Below are positions 41,567 through 49,102 of a DNA stretch of 64,000 bases, in pieces. The notes beneath the pieces are model-generated. The model did not search any database and was not told where the DNA came from. It saw only the letters and a program-made list of their open reading frames with translations. The DNA is from an uncultured Eubacteriales bacterium (GTDB taxonomy: Bacteria > Bacillota > Clostridia > Peptostreptococcales > Anaerovoracaceae): the NCBI GenBank assembly GCA_900542295.1, contig UQNJ01000011.1:14736-78735 (forward strand). The letters run 5' to 3'. Each line of letters opens with the position of its first letter. Positions within the stretch are counted from its first letter, which is position 1. A program made the translations under genes and the position numbers.

Positions 41567-42691
41567 ATGAAGAAAGAAAATTATATTTTGATAGAAGAAC
41601 TTCGTCATGAACTTCATAAGCATCCTGAGTTGTCATGTGAGGAAAAATGGACTAAAAGATATTTAATGGATTTTTTGAGAACGAATACCAGTCTTGAAAT
41701 TCATGATAAGGGCAGATATTTTTATGCAGTATCAAGAGCCGGGAATAAAGACGAAAGCAAAAAGGCAATAGCTTTCAGAGCTGATTTTGATGCCCTGCCT
41801 ATTGAGGATGAAATAGACAAACCATGGAAATCTTCTATTCCGGGAGCAGGTCACAAATGCGGTCATGACGGTCATTCCGCTGCACTTTGCGGACTTGGGC
41901 TTGAGCTTGAATCTATGGAGATAGACAGAGATGTTTATTTGCTGTTTCAGCATGCAGAGGAAACAGGAAGAGGTGCGATTGAAGCCAAACAATTTCTTTT
42001 GGAAAATAAAGATATAGATGAGATTTTTGCTTTTCATAATCAAGTAGGAGAACCTCTTGGTAAAATTTTAGTTTCAAAGGACTCAGCGAATTGCGCTTCA
42101 AAAGGTATGTCAATATTTATGAAAGGCGAGCCTACTCATGCAAGTTTGCCGGAGAAAGGGAAAAATCCTGTCTTTGCATTGACAAGAGTTGTGGATGCAA
42201 TCTCTGAATTTACAGAGCCTTCTCAATATAAAGGGCTGGTGCTTTGTACTGTAGTTCAGCTTAATGTCGGAGATTATGCATTTGGAACCGCTGCCTGCGA
42301 TGGAGTTCTTCGCATTACAATAAGAGCTGAGTTTGAAGATGAGATGAATTTATTGCAGCAGAAGATAGAAAGATTTGCTAAAAAAGAAGCCGACAAGGAA
42401 GAACTTGAATTGCACTTTAAGTTTGAAGATGAATTTCCTGAGACAAGAAATACGAAAGATAGTGTAGCGAAGATATACAGAGCCACCGGTAAGCTGAATT
42501 ATGAAGTCGGGGAGAAGCCTATGTCGAGGGGGTCTGAAGACTTCGGACATTATACTAAAATTGTGCCTGGAGCAATATTTTATATAGGAGCAGGTGAAGA
42601 TGTGCCGTCATTTCATACATCAGAGTACGATTTTACAGACAGCATAATGGAAAATGCCGTTGAAATGTTTAAAGCCTTAATAGAGGAATAG
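41567..42691 (+). CDS. M20 family amidohydrolase/peptidase
   Basis: 374 residues, ATG behind AGGGGGA. The M20D metal-site pattern is visible: AFRADFDALPIED, GHKCGHDGHSAALCG, HAEETGRGA and a late His in SFHTSEYDF. The dimerisation lid lies at about residues 185-290. Relatives remove acyl groups from N-acyl amino acids (hippurate- or acetyl-amino-acid hydrolases). As the last gene of the sigma-54 operon it may release the amino or hydroxy acid used by the upstream enzymes. Confidence 0.9.
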   Translation: MKKENYILIEELRHELHKHPELSCEEKWTKRYLMDFLRTNTSLEIHDKGRYFYAVSRAGNKDESKKAIAFRADFDALPIEDEIDKPWKSSIPGAGHKCGHDGHSAALCGLGLELESMEIDRDVYLLFQHAEETGRGAIEAKQFLLENKDIDEIFAFHNQVGEPLGKILVSKDSANCASKGMSIFMKGEPTHASLPEKGKNPVFALTRVVDAISEFTEPSQYKGLVLCTVVQLNVGDYAFGTAACDGVLRITIRAEFEDEMNLLQQKIERFAKKEADKEELELHFKFEDEFPETRNTKDSVAKIYRATGKLNYEVGEKPMSRGSEDFGHYTKIVPGAIFYIGAGEDVPSFHTSEYDFTDSIMENAVEMFKALIEE

Positions 42692-42699
42692 ATAAAATT

Positions 42700-42780
42700 A
42701 AAATGCCGCCCGAATTCTGCCCGGTTCCGATATGATATAAGCTGTTATATGACGGGAATCGAGCCGGGAGGCATTTTTTT
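42700..42780. terminator. Bidirectional terminator
   Basis: AAAATGCC (42700-42707) pairs with GGCATTTT (42770-42777), followed by further T residues; C- and G-rich segments between them add inner pairing. It separates the sigma-54 operon from the convergent minus-strand gene. Confidence 0.75.
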
Positions 42781-42812
42781 ATGTATTTTTATACAATTAT
42801 GTCACAGAATAA

Positions 42813-43904
42813 TCAGAGTATGATTTCTTTAAGTCCTTTGGAAGCACTTTCAACAAGCAGTTCCAAAGCTTTTATCACTGATTTCCGGCTTTCATCATCA
42901 AGGTACTTTAATGACGATACGAAATTGATGAGGCGCACCAAACCGCTGTTGCTTATATCGTTCATGGTACGAATGCCGCTTTGAGTAAGCATGCGGTAAG
43001 TCGATTCGATAAAAGCTTCTCTTTCTTCCGGGGACATTTTTTTAATCCAGTCTTTAAGAGTAAAGTCTACGAATGTGCTTCTTGTATCCACATTTTCAAG
43101 CTTTTTAAAGCTTCCTCTGGTTACTGACCATGAATATATATTGTGCTGAAGCATACCTGTTTTACCTACGCTTTTTATTATTGCATAAGGTTCCTCGTGT
43201 TCAAGAAGCATACCGATGATTGAGGATTGAGGAACAAATGTAAGAACACGTTCTGCAATTTTTTTGTATCCGGCAGTTTCTATAACAGAACTGTCGAATC
43301 CGGGGCCATCAAAGTTATATATTCCACATATGCGTTTTTGGGTCTCTTCACCGGAAAAAGCTGCGGCAAATACTGCAAGATTTCCACCCTTTGAGTGACC
43401 GCCTACAACTAAATTGCCGTTCAGTTGAGAAGCGGCTTTTCGTATATACGAAATTGCTGATTCCTGAGATGGAACGGGACACTTGAAACTCATGTTAAAA
43501 TCTTCTTTCCAGCCTAAGAGGGAACTGTCTGTACCACGGTACGCTATATACCATGAATTGTCGGGCAGACTTATAGTCATTGCGGAAAACTGCTTTTCAG
43601 AATCCTCATCCCACTCGCTTACGTACCCGCATACAGTCAAATCGGTAAAGCGTCTGCTCTGTGCAGCTTTTTTAAGAAGCGCTAAATCATGATTTTTGTC
43701 GACCTTTTTCATAGCATCTATTTTGCTGAAAAACTTTTCGGCAGCCCGCCCTAAAGCGATGCCGCTTTTAAAGTCATCTGTTATGATATCATCAAATGGT
43801 ATGTATGCCAGCCTTGCTATTATTACACTGTCTATTTCATTAAAAGGAGAATAATCAAAGCTGATATCTCCACGCCAGTCAAGATAGGTTAAAACATTAT
43901 TCAA
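42813..43904 (-). CDS. DUF2974 (Mbeg1-like) alpha/beta hydrolase
   Basis: 363 residues on the minus strand, with AGGAGG ahead of the ATG. A lipase-like nucleophile elbow GGHSKGGNLAV (near residue 172) and an earlier YRGTDSS oxyanion-type segment place it in the DUF2974/Mbeg1-like group of alpha/beta hydrolases. No signal peptide is seen. Many Clostridia carry copies, and the substrate is unknown. Confidence 0.88.
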   Translation of the reverse strand: MNNVLTYLDWRGDISFDYSPFNEIDSVIIARLAYIPFDDIITDDFKSGIALGRAAEKFFSKIDAMKKVDKNHDLALLKKAAQSRRFTDLTVCGYVSEWDEDSEKQFSAMTISLPDNSWYIAYRGTDSSLLGWKEDFNMSFKCPVPSQESAISYIRKAASQLNGNLVVGGHSKGGNLAVFAAAFSGEETQKRICGIYNFDGPGFDSSVIETAGYKKIAERVLTFVPQSSIIGMLLEHEEPYAIIKSVGKTGMLQHNIYSWSVTRGSFKKLENVDTRSTFVDFTLKDWIKKMSPEEREAFIESTYRMLTQSGIRTMNDISNSGLVRLINFVSSLKYLDDESRKSVIKALELLVESASKGLKEIIL

Positions 43905-43979
43905 AGCAAATACCTCCTGAATTCAAATTGACAATCTATGAATACCGCCGTCAGTCATTAAAATTATGCATGTAATTAT

Positions 43980-44007
43980 GGTATAATGATTTAAAGCATG
44001 TTGTCAA
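43980..44007 (-). promoter_or_regulatory. Promoter of the DUF2974 hydrolase gene
   Basis: On the minus strand, TTGACA (44002-44007), 16-base spacer, TATACC (43980-43985), about 75 bases ahead of the start codon. Confidence 0.6.
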
Positions 44008-44126
44008 TGAAAATTGAATGAAAAACAAGAAGATGACATGATTATTGAGTGTTCCTGAAAGAAAGCTATATTTTAAGAATGTCATATTACAGAAAGGCAA
44101 ATAATATTTTAATTTATTCAAAGTTA

Positions 44127-44156
44127 TTGACAAAAAATACACAGTAATGATAAGAT
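44127..44156 (+). promoter_or_regulatory. SigA promoter of the corrinoid-uptake operon
   Basis: TTGACA (44127-44132), 18-base spacer, TAAGAT (44151-44156), placing the transcript start just before the riboswitch. Confidence 0.8.
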
Positions 44157-44169
44157 AAGTGTGAATTAA

Positions 44170-44345
44170 ATATAAAGCAAGGCAAAATGGAAGTCGGTGT
44201 ACAATTCCGGCACTGTGTCTCAGCAACCGTGATATTTACGAAAGAGGTTGGCATTAAATTGCAGGTCATTGGGAATTTTCCTGAGAAGGCACCTTAAGTA
44301 GGTTATAAAAATTAAGTCGGTAGACCTGTCTTGCAGATAATTATC
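44170..44345 (+). promoter_or_regulatory. Cobalamin-type riboswitch
   Basis: The core has the ordered cobalamin-riboswitch blocks: GGAAGTCGGTG with AATTCCGG (44189-44210), CACTGTGTCTC with GCAACCGTGATA (44211-44234), and the 3' B12-box-like segment AGTCGGTAGACCTGTC (44315-44330), close to the family's AG-C-GG-AGACCTGCC. Spacing between the blocks fits the class. Ligand-bound cobalamin riboswitches normally switch downstream genes off. A terminator follows within 110 bases. A covariance-model search was not possible here. Confidence 0.87.
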
Positions 44346-44462
44346 AAGTCTTCTGAGGTGAGACGATGATTTTAAAATTTCTTTTAAACATATCTTATGG
44401 ATATGTTATATGAAGTTTCAAAATTTTCAGCATCTGCATAGGAAACTTGCAGATGTTTTTTG
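44330..44462 (+). terminator. Riboswitch expression platform with intrinsic terminator
   Basis: The terminator is CATCTGC (44431-44437) with GCAGATG (44449-44455) plus a T tract. The sequence CTTGCAGAT occurs twice, at 44330-44338 (end of the riboswitch) and 44446-44454 (terminator 3' arm). Both copies can pair with ATCTGCA (44432-44438), so the first can act as an antiterminator strand. Confidence 0.82.
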
Positions 44463-44509
44463 TTTCAGACAGACATTACTTATGGTAGCAGAGAGAAAGG
44501 AAGCAAAAA

Positions 44510-46801
44510 ATGAAAAAAAACAAACCCAAAATGAAAAAACGCATTCTTGCTGTTGTACTTACTGCGGCAATGCTGTTTACAATGGTACCTGCATTCGCCA
44601 TGGCAGGCGAGGCAGCAGACCTTGAATGGTACAATTTTAGAAATAATGCAGAAAATAATGGCATTACAGATAAAACTACACCTAACAGTGCAGAAACGGC
44701 TACACTTAAATGGGCTGAAAAATACGGAACAGGCTGGGGAGCAGCACCAACGACACCTCTTATTTTAGACGGACATGTTTATGTGGGGATGTCAAATAAA
44801 GTTTTGAAGATAGACAAAAATACAGGTAAAAAGGTTGCAGAAAGTGATGAGATGGTTGCCGGTGTGGGTTTTGCAATGAATCCTATAACCTACGCAGACG
44901 GTAAATTATTTGTGCAGGTAGGCAACGGAATTATTCAGGCGATAGATTACGAAACATTGAAGTGCGTATGGTCTACCGAAAAAATAGGAGGACAGACAGT
45001 TTCACCTATTTCGTATGCGAAGATAGATGGAAAGGGATATATATATACCGGTACATGGAGGAGTCCGTCATCAGATGGTGCCTTTATGTGTGTATCTACA
45101 GATGACAGCAATGTAAATGAGGATGGAATAAAGAAAGCAGAATGGAAATTTGTACCGTCAGGCGGAACGGACACTTTTCAGAATGTAGTATATGAAGACA
45201 CGGTCATAACATACGATGAAGAATTAAAAGCTGCCGTGGAAGCGGGAACAGCAAAGGATAGAGGATTCTACTGGTCAGGAGCATACGCATGTGAAAAATA
45301 TGTAGCAGTAGGAAGTGATGACGGAGAAAGCGATTACGGTTCTCAGCCGGGAGAAAGTTCATTTTATATACTCAATCCTAAGACAGGAAAAATTATAGAT
45401 AAAATAAACGGGATTAAAGGTGATATAAGAACCTCAATTGTATATGATGACGGATACCTTTATTTCGCAAGCAGAGAAGGAACAGTATATAAAGTATCGG
45501 CAGATGAAGCAGGACATATCAAAGATTACAAAACTTTGGAAATGGGTGGAGCAATCACAGCTTCTCCTGTAGTATATAACGGCAGACTTTATGTCGGAGT
45601 TGCAGGGAGCGGCGGTCAGTTCAATCCTGACGGAGGACATACTTTTGCAGTAGTTGATACAGAAAGTATGACTAAAATATATGATCTGCCTATCAAGGGA
45701 TACCCACAAGCATCAGCACTTCTTTCCACAGCATATGAAAATGAAGATTTTGATGGTGACGGCAAGGCAGACGGAAGAGTATATCTGTACTTTACATATA
45801 ATTCAAGACCGGGTGGAATCTATTATACTTACGATGCAAAGAATCAGGGTGATGCCGCTGCTGAAAGCGGAGAGCTTTTTATTCCGGAGCAGAGTATGCA
45901 GAACTATTGTCTCAGCACAATATGCACAGATAATGACGGAACATTGTATTACAAGAACGACAGCTGCAATCTGATGGCTGTGTCAAACAGCATCGCATAT
46001 CTTAGCGATATCAGTATAGACGGAGCAAAATACTGGAACAGAGAATTTAAACCGGGAGTTACTGATTATGAAGTTGTACTTTCCGCAGGTGTTGACAATG
46101 CAAATATACGCCTTGAAATGCCACTTGGTGTTAAAGCTTTAATCAACGGAAACGACTATAATAATACATCAGACAATTATATCAGTCTTAAAGACGGAAA
46201 GGCAGATGTAAAGATTGAAGCTGTTTCAGAAAGCGGAACTACCACATATAATCTGAAAATCAGATGTGAGAGCAGTGACAGCAGTTTAAAAAATCTATTT
46301 GTAAGTGAGAGCAATACTTTTGGAGACGGAGAAATAAAACTTGCACCTGAATTCAGAAGTGATAAGACTGTGTATGAGGCGGATGTAAAGGGTATAGATA
46401 AAAACTTCTTTAACATTTGGCCGGAACTTTCTGACAGTAACGCAGAAGTAAAAGTTTACGGACTTGAAAATGTAAATGCGGACACTCTTAACGAAGACGG
46501 AAGTCTCAATATAGCTTCTGATATTGAAGGTCATGACAGATATGCGGTTTACCCTGCCGATAAGAGCAGAAATACAAAGGTCAGAATTGAAGTGACTTCG
46601 GAAAGCGGTGAAAAAGTTACAAATTATGAAGTGACACTGGTAAAGGAAAATACAGTTATACCGGGCGAATCCGCAAATGATGATTCTTCATCTGCTCCGA
46701 AAACAGGTGATAACAGTTTTATAATATTCTGGATATTGGCAGCTGTTTTATCGTGCAGCGGAGCATTAGCTGTGATATTGAGAAAAAGAGAAACAAGATA
46801 G
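44510..46801 (+). CDS. Surface beta-propeller (PQQ-like) protein with cadherin-like domains and sorting signal
   Basis: 763 residues, ATG behind AAAGGAAG. Signal peptide to about 35; PQQ-type beta-propeller repeats (about 60-500, with YVGMSNKVLKIDKNTGKK, GNGIIQAIDYETLK, YFASREGTVYKV blades); two cadherin-like beta-sandwich modules (about 505-590 and 595-720); then SAPKTGDNS, a hydrophobic helix and a basic tail, a sortase-type anchor. It is the first gene after the cobalamin riboswitch and precedes a DUF4430 protein and an ECF transporter. Corrinoid binding at the cell surface is inferred from this context only; no catalytic residues are evident. Confidence 0.82.
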   Translation: MKKNKPKMKKRILAVVLTAAMLFTMVPAFAMAGEAADLEWYNFRNNAENNGITDKTTPNSAETATLKWAEKYGTGWGAAPTTPLILDGHVYVGMSNKVLKIDKNTGKKVAESDEMVAGVGFAMNPITYADGKLFVQVGNGIIQAIDYETLKCVWSTEKIGGQTVSPISYAKIDGKGYIYTGTWRSPSSDGAFMCVSTDDSNVNEDGIKKAEWKFVPSGGTDTFQNVVYEDTVITYDEELKAAVEAGTAKDRGFYWSGAYACEKYVAVGSDDGESDYGSQPGESSFYILNPKTGKIIDKINGIKGDIRTSIVYDDGYLYFASREGTVYKVSADEAGHIKDYKTLEMGGAITASPVVYNGRLYVGVAGSGGQFNPDGGHTFAVVDTESMTKIYDLPIKGYPQASALLSTAYENEDFDGDGKADGRVYLYFTYNSRPGGIYYTYDAKNQGDAAAESGELFIPEQSMQNYCLSTICTDNDGTLYYKNDSCNLMAVSNSIAYLSDISIDGAKYWNREFKPGVTDYEVVLSAGVDNANIRLEMPLGVKALINGNDYNNTSDNYISLKDGKADVKIEAVSESGTTTYNLKIRCESSDSSLKNLFVSESNTFGDGEIKLAPEFRSDKTVYEADVKGIDKNFFNIWPELSDSNAEVKVYGLENVNADTLNEDGSLNIASDIEGHDRYAVYPADKSRNTKVRIEVTSESGEKVTNYEVTLVKENTVIPGESANDDSSSAPKTGDNSFIIFWILAAVLSCSGALAVILRKRETR

Positions 46802-46842
46802 TATAGCTAAAAGGGAAAGATTTTAGATAAATCAGTACAGAA

Positions 46843-46877
46843 CACTGAAGAGAGACATTCAATGCCTCTCTTCAGTG
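46843..46877 (+). promoter_or_regulatory. Perfect 12-bp intercistronic hairpin
   Basis: CACTGAAGAGAG (46843-46854) and CTCTCTTCAGTG (46866-46877) pair perfectly around an 11-base loop; no T run follows. Likely an mRNA stability or processing element that would set different levels for the surface protein and the downstream transporter genes. Confidence 0.65.
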
Positions 46878-46948
46878 ATGTTATACCATAAATTTTGCTG
46901 TATGGGTATATTGGAATAATATATTAAGATGTTCAGGGAGCTGTTAAA

Positions 46949-48190
46949 GTGGAAAGCAAAAAGAAGAAAAAGATACTGAATATTGTAATGGCAGTACTGA
47001 TAATTGCGATTGCTGCCGGAGGAATATCCGCCGTTGGATATGTAAAGGGATGGTTTGCAGGAGATGAAGAAAAGAATGCCGTCATAACAGAGATTACAGG
47101 CATAGTAAATGTTCAGAGAAATGGAGTTTCTTTTGAACTTAAAGAGGGAGATAATATAAAAGAAGATGATGTTGTTTCTTCTAAAGCTGAAGCAGGAGCA
47201 GTAATAAAGGCAGGAAACAATACTTATGAGCTTGCGGAAAATACTTCTTTGGTTATATGTGACAATGGCGGGGGATTCGGCTTTGAAATAACCGGTGGAG
47301 AAGTTTTTACGATTTTAAATGAAAAAGAAAATTATGGCAATATAACTGCCTCCGATTTCAGTATAACCGCTGAAGAAGGTGTGTTTTCGGTAAATGTACA
47401 GACAGGCTCCATGGGGGTGAATGTGTTTGCCGGAGAAATTAAGATACTGCATAACGGAAGGGAAACTGCTGTAAAAGCAGGAGAAACAGTAGCTGTAACC
47501 GGCGAAGATATTGCAGTTGTAAAGTTTAAAGAAACATCATTAAACAAATTCAATATAGACAGTGCTGTTGAAGCTTTAAAGGATCATAAACTTTGCTTCA
47601 GTATTGAGGAATTGAAAAAGGTTTTAGAGGATAGAGAAGCCGAAGCGCAGGCAAGTTCAGCGATTGATGAAGATTCTGGCAAAGAGGGGGCAAATGGGTC
47701 TTCGTCATCAAATACGGCAAAGAATCAGGAAAACGGAACGACGCAAAACGGAGGAAACTCAGGAAATGTTTCGACAAAATACGATTATAGCTGTACAATA
47801 GAAATAAGATGTGATACTATATTGAACAATATGACTGATTTAAAACCGGGTAAATCAGGATATGTGCCGTCAAACGGAATCATTTTGAGGAAAACTTCGG
47901 TAGGATTCAACAGTGGAGAAACTGTATTTGATGTTTTGAACAGAGTGTGCAAGGAAAAGGGAATTCAGATAGAGTATTCCTACTCCCCAATGTACGGCAG
48001 TTCATATATAGAAGGAATGAACCACTTGTACGAAATGGACTGCGGTGAGCAGTCAGGATGGATGTATAAGGTAAACGGTTGGTTCCCTAACTACGGATGT
48101 TCATCATATACATTGGCAGACGGTGACAGCATAGTATGGGCATATACATGCAAGGGTCTTGGAGAAGATTTAGGAGCAAGTATAGGATGA
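46949..48190 (+). CDS. Membrane-anchored FecR-like / DUF4430 (transcobalamin-C-like) protein
   Basis: 413 residues from GTG 46949, eight bases after AGGGAG. One N-terminal membrane helix (about 9-30); a FecR-like beta domain (about 45-190: ITGIVNVQRNG, EGDNIKEDDVVSSKAEAGAVI, FSVNVQTGSMGVNVFAGEIKI); a Ser/Asn/Gly-rich linker (about 225-275); and a C-terminal DUF4430 domain (about 275-405) with ETVFDVLNRVC, EQSGWMYKVNGWFPNYG and LADGDSIVWAYTC. DUF4430 corresponds to the C-terminal beta domain of transcobalamin and intrinsic factor. With the riboswitch upstream and an ECF transporter downstream it is a good candidate for an extracellular corrinoid-binding protein. Confidence 0.87.
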   Translation: MESKKKKKILNIVMAVLIIAIAAGGISAVGYVKGWFAGDEEKNAVITEITGIVNVQRNGVSFELKEGDNIKEDDVVSSKAEAGAVIKAGNNTYELAENTSLVICDNGGGFGFEITGGEVFTILNEKENYGNITASDFSITAEEGVFSVNVQTGSMGVNVFAGEIKILHNGRETAVKAGETVAVTGEDIAVVKFKETSLNKFNIDSAVEALKDHKLCFSIEELKKVLEDREAEAQASSAIDEDSGKEGANGSSSSNTAKNQENGTTQNGGNSGNVSTKYDYSCTIEIRCDTILNNMTDLKPGKSGYVPSNGIILRKTSVGFNSGETVFDVLNRVCKEKGIQIEYSYSPMYGSSYIEGMNHLYEMDCGEQSGWMYKVNGWFPNYGCSSYTLADGDSIVWAYTCKGLGEDLGASIG

Positions 48191-48214
48191 TTGATTAAAT
48201 GGAAGGGACAGCAG

Positions 48215-49102
48215 ATGGAAAACAATGACGCTTTTTCAGGTTACAACCCTGTGGCCAATTTCATGTTCTTTATAGGAGCTGTGGTGTTTGGGATGTTTTT
48301 TACTCATCCTGCATTTTTACTATGTTCAATATTGCTGTCCTGTTCATGCTATATTACAGTTAAAGGCACGAGTGGATGGAAATTTATTGCCGTTATGATA
48401 CCGGTTTTCGTAATCATTTCGCTATTTAGTCCATTATTTAATACAAACGGAGAAATTGTGCTGTTCACATATTTTGGCGGCAGACATTATACCCTTGAAT
48501 CACTTTATTACGGAATAGTTTTAGCTGCGATGTTTGTCTCTGTGATGATATGGTTTGCTTCGTATAATATAGTAATGACTACGGATAAATTTCTTTATAT
48601 ATTCGGCAGGACCGCACCTTCTGTATCGTTGGTGTTATCTATGATAATGAGACTTATACCTGCATTTCAAAAAAAGATTTTGCAGATAGCCTCAGCACGT
48701 ATGTGCATAGGCAAAGCCGGAGATTTAGGCAGTAAGCGTGAAAAAGCTGAAAACAGCATGACTGTGATTTCTGCACTGACTAGCTGGGCGCTGGAGGGCG
48801 GAATCATAACCGCAGACAGTATGAGAAGCCGTGGATACGGAGCCGGAAAACGAAGCAGTTTTGCAATATACAGGTTTACACGGAGAGACATTCTGCTGGT
48901 TTTGGTTATGGGATTGTCTATGGCAGCAATCATTTTCTGCGGGACAATGGGCGGAATGAAATACATTCCGGGAGAGGCGGCTGCTCTAAGCAGTGTTTAT
49001 ACAAGAGCAGGACTGCTGATTTATGTTGTATTTTTGGCGACACCTACAGTTATTAATATTATGGAGGCTATAACATGGCGCATTTTGAAATCAAGAATTT
49101 AA
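48215..49102 (+). CDS. ECF transporter T component (EcfT), first copy
   Basis: 295 residues from ATG 48215 (GGAAGGGA upstream); a TTG at 48191 is in frame but poorly placed. It has the EcfT layout: several membrane segments and the coupling helices with the Ala-Arg-Gly type signatures, here SARMCIGKAGD and ADSMRSRGYGAGKR, which contact the ATPases. The 3' end overlaps the ATPase gene by 28 bases. Confidence 0.88.
   Translation: MENNDAFSGYNPVANFMFFIGAVVFGMFFTHPAFLLCSILLSCSCYITVKGTSGWKFIAVMIPVFVIISLFSPLFNTNGEIVLFTYFGGRHYTLESLYYGIVLAAMFVSVMIWFASYNIVMTTDKFLYIFGRTAPSVSLVLSMIMRLIPAFQKKILQIASARMCIGKAGDLGSKREKAENSMTVISALTSWALEGGIITADSMRSRGYGAGKRSSFAIYRFTRRDILLVLVMGLSMAAIIFCGTMGGMKYIPGEAAALSSVYTRAGLLIYVVFLATPTVINIMEAITWRILKSRI

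Noticed and set aside
41157..41636. 159-codon minus-strand frame opposite the AGCS symporter
   Set aside because: Tyr/Lys/Cys-rich shadow of membrane-helix codons without a ribosome binding site.
44160..44350. T-box or other riboswitch class for the 44.2 kb leader
   Set aside because: No T-box TGGNACC word is present, and the ordered CGGTG/TCCGG and AGACCTG blocks fit the cobalamin class.
46843..46877. Reading the 12-bp hairpin as the terminator of the surface-protein gene
   Set aside because: No T tract follows, and the downstream gene has a good ribosome binding site without a clear promoter, so read-through is expected.
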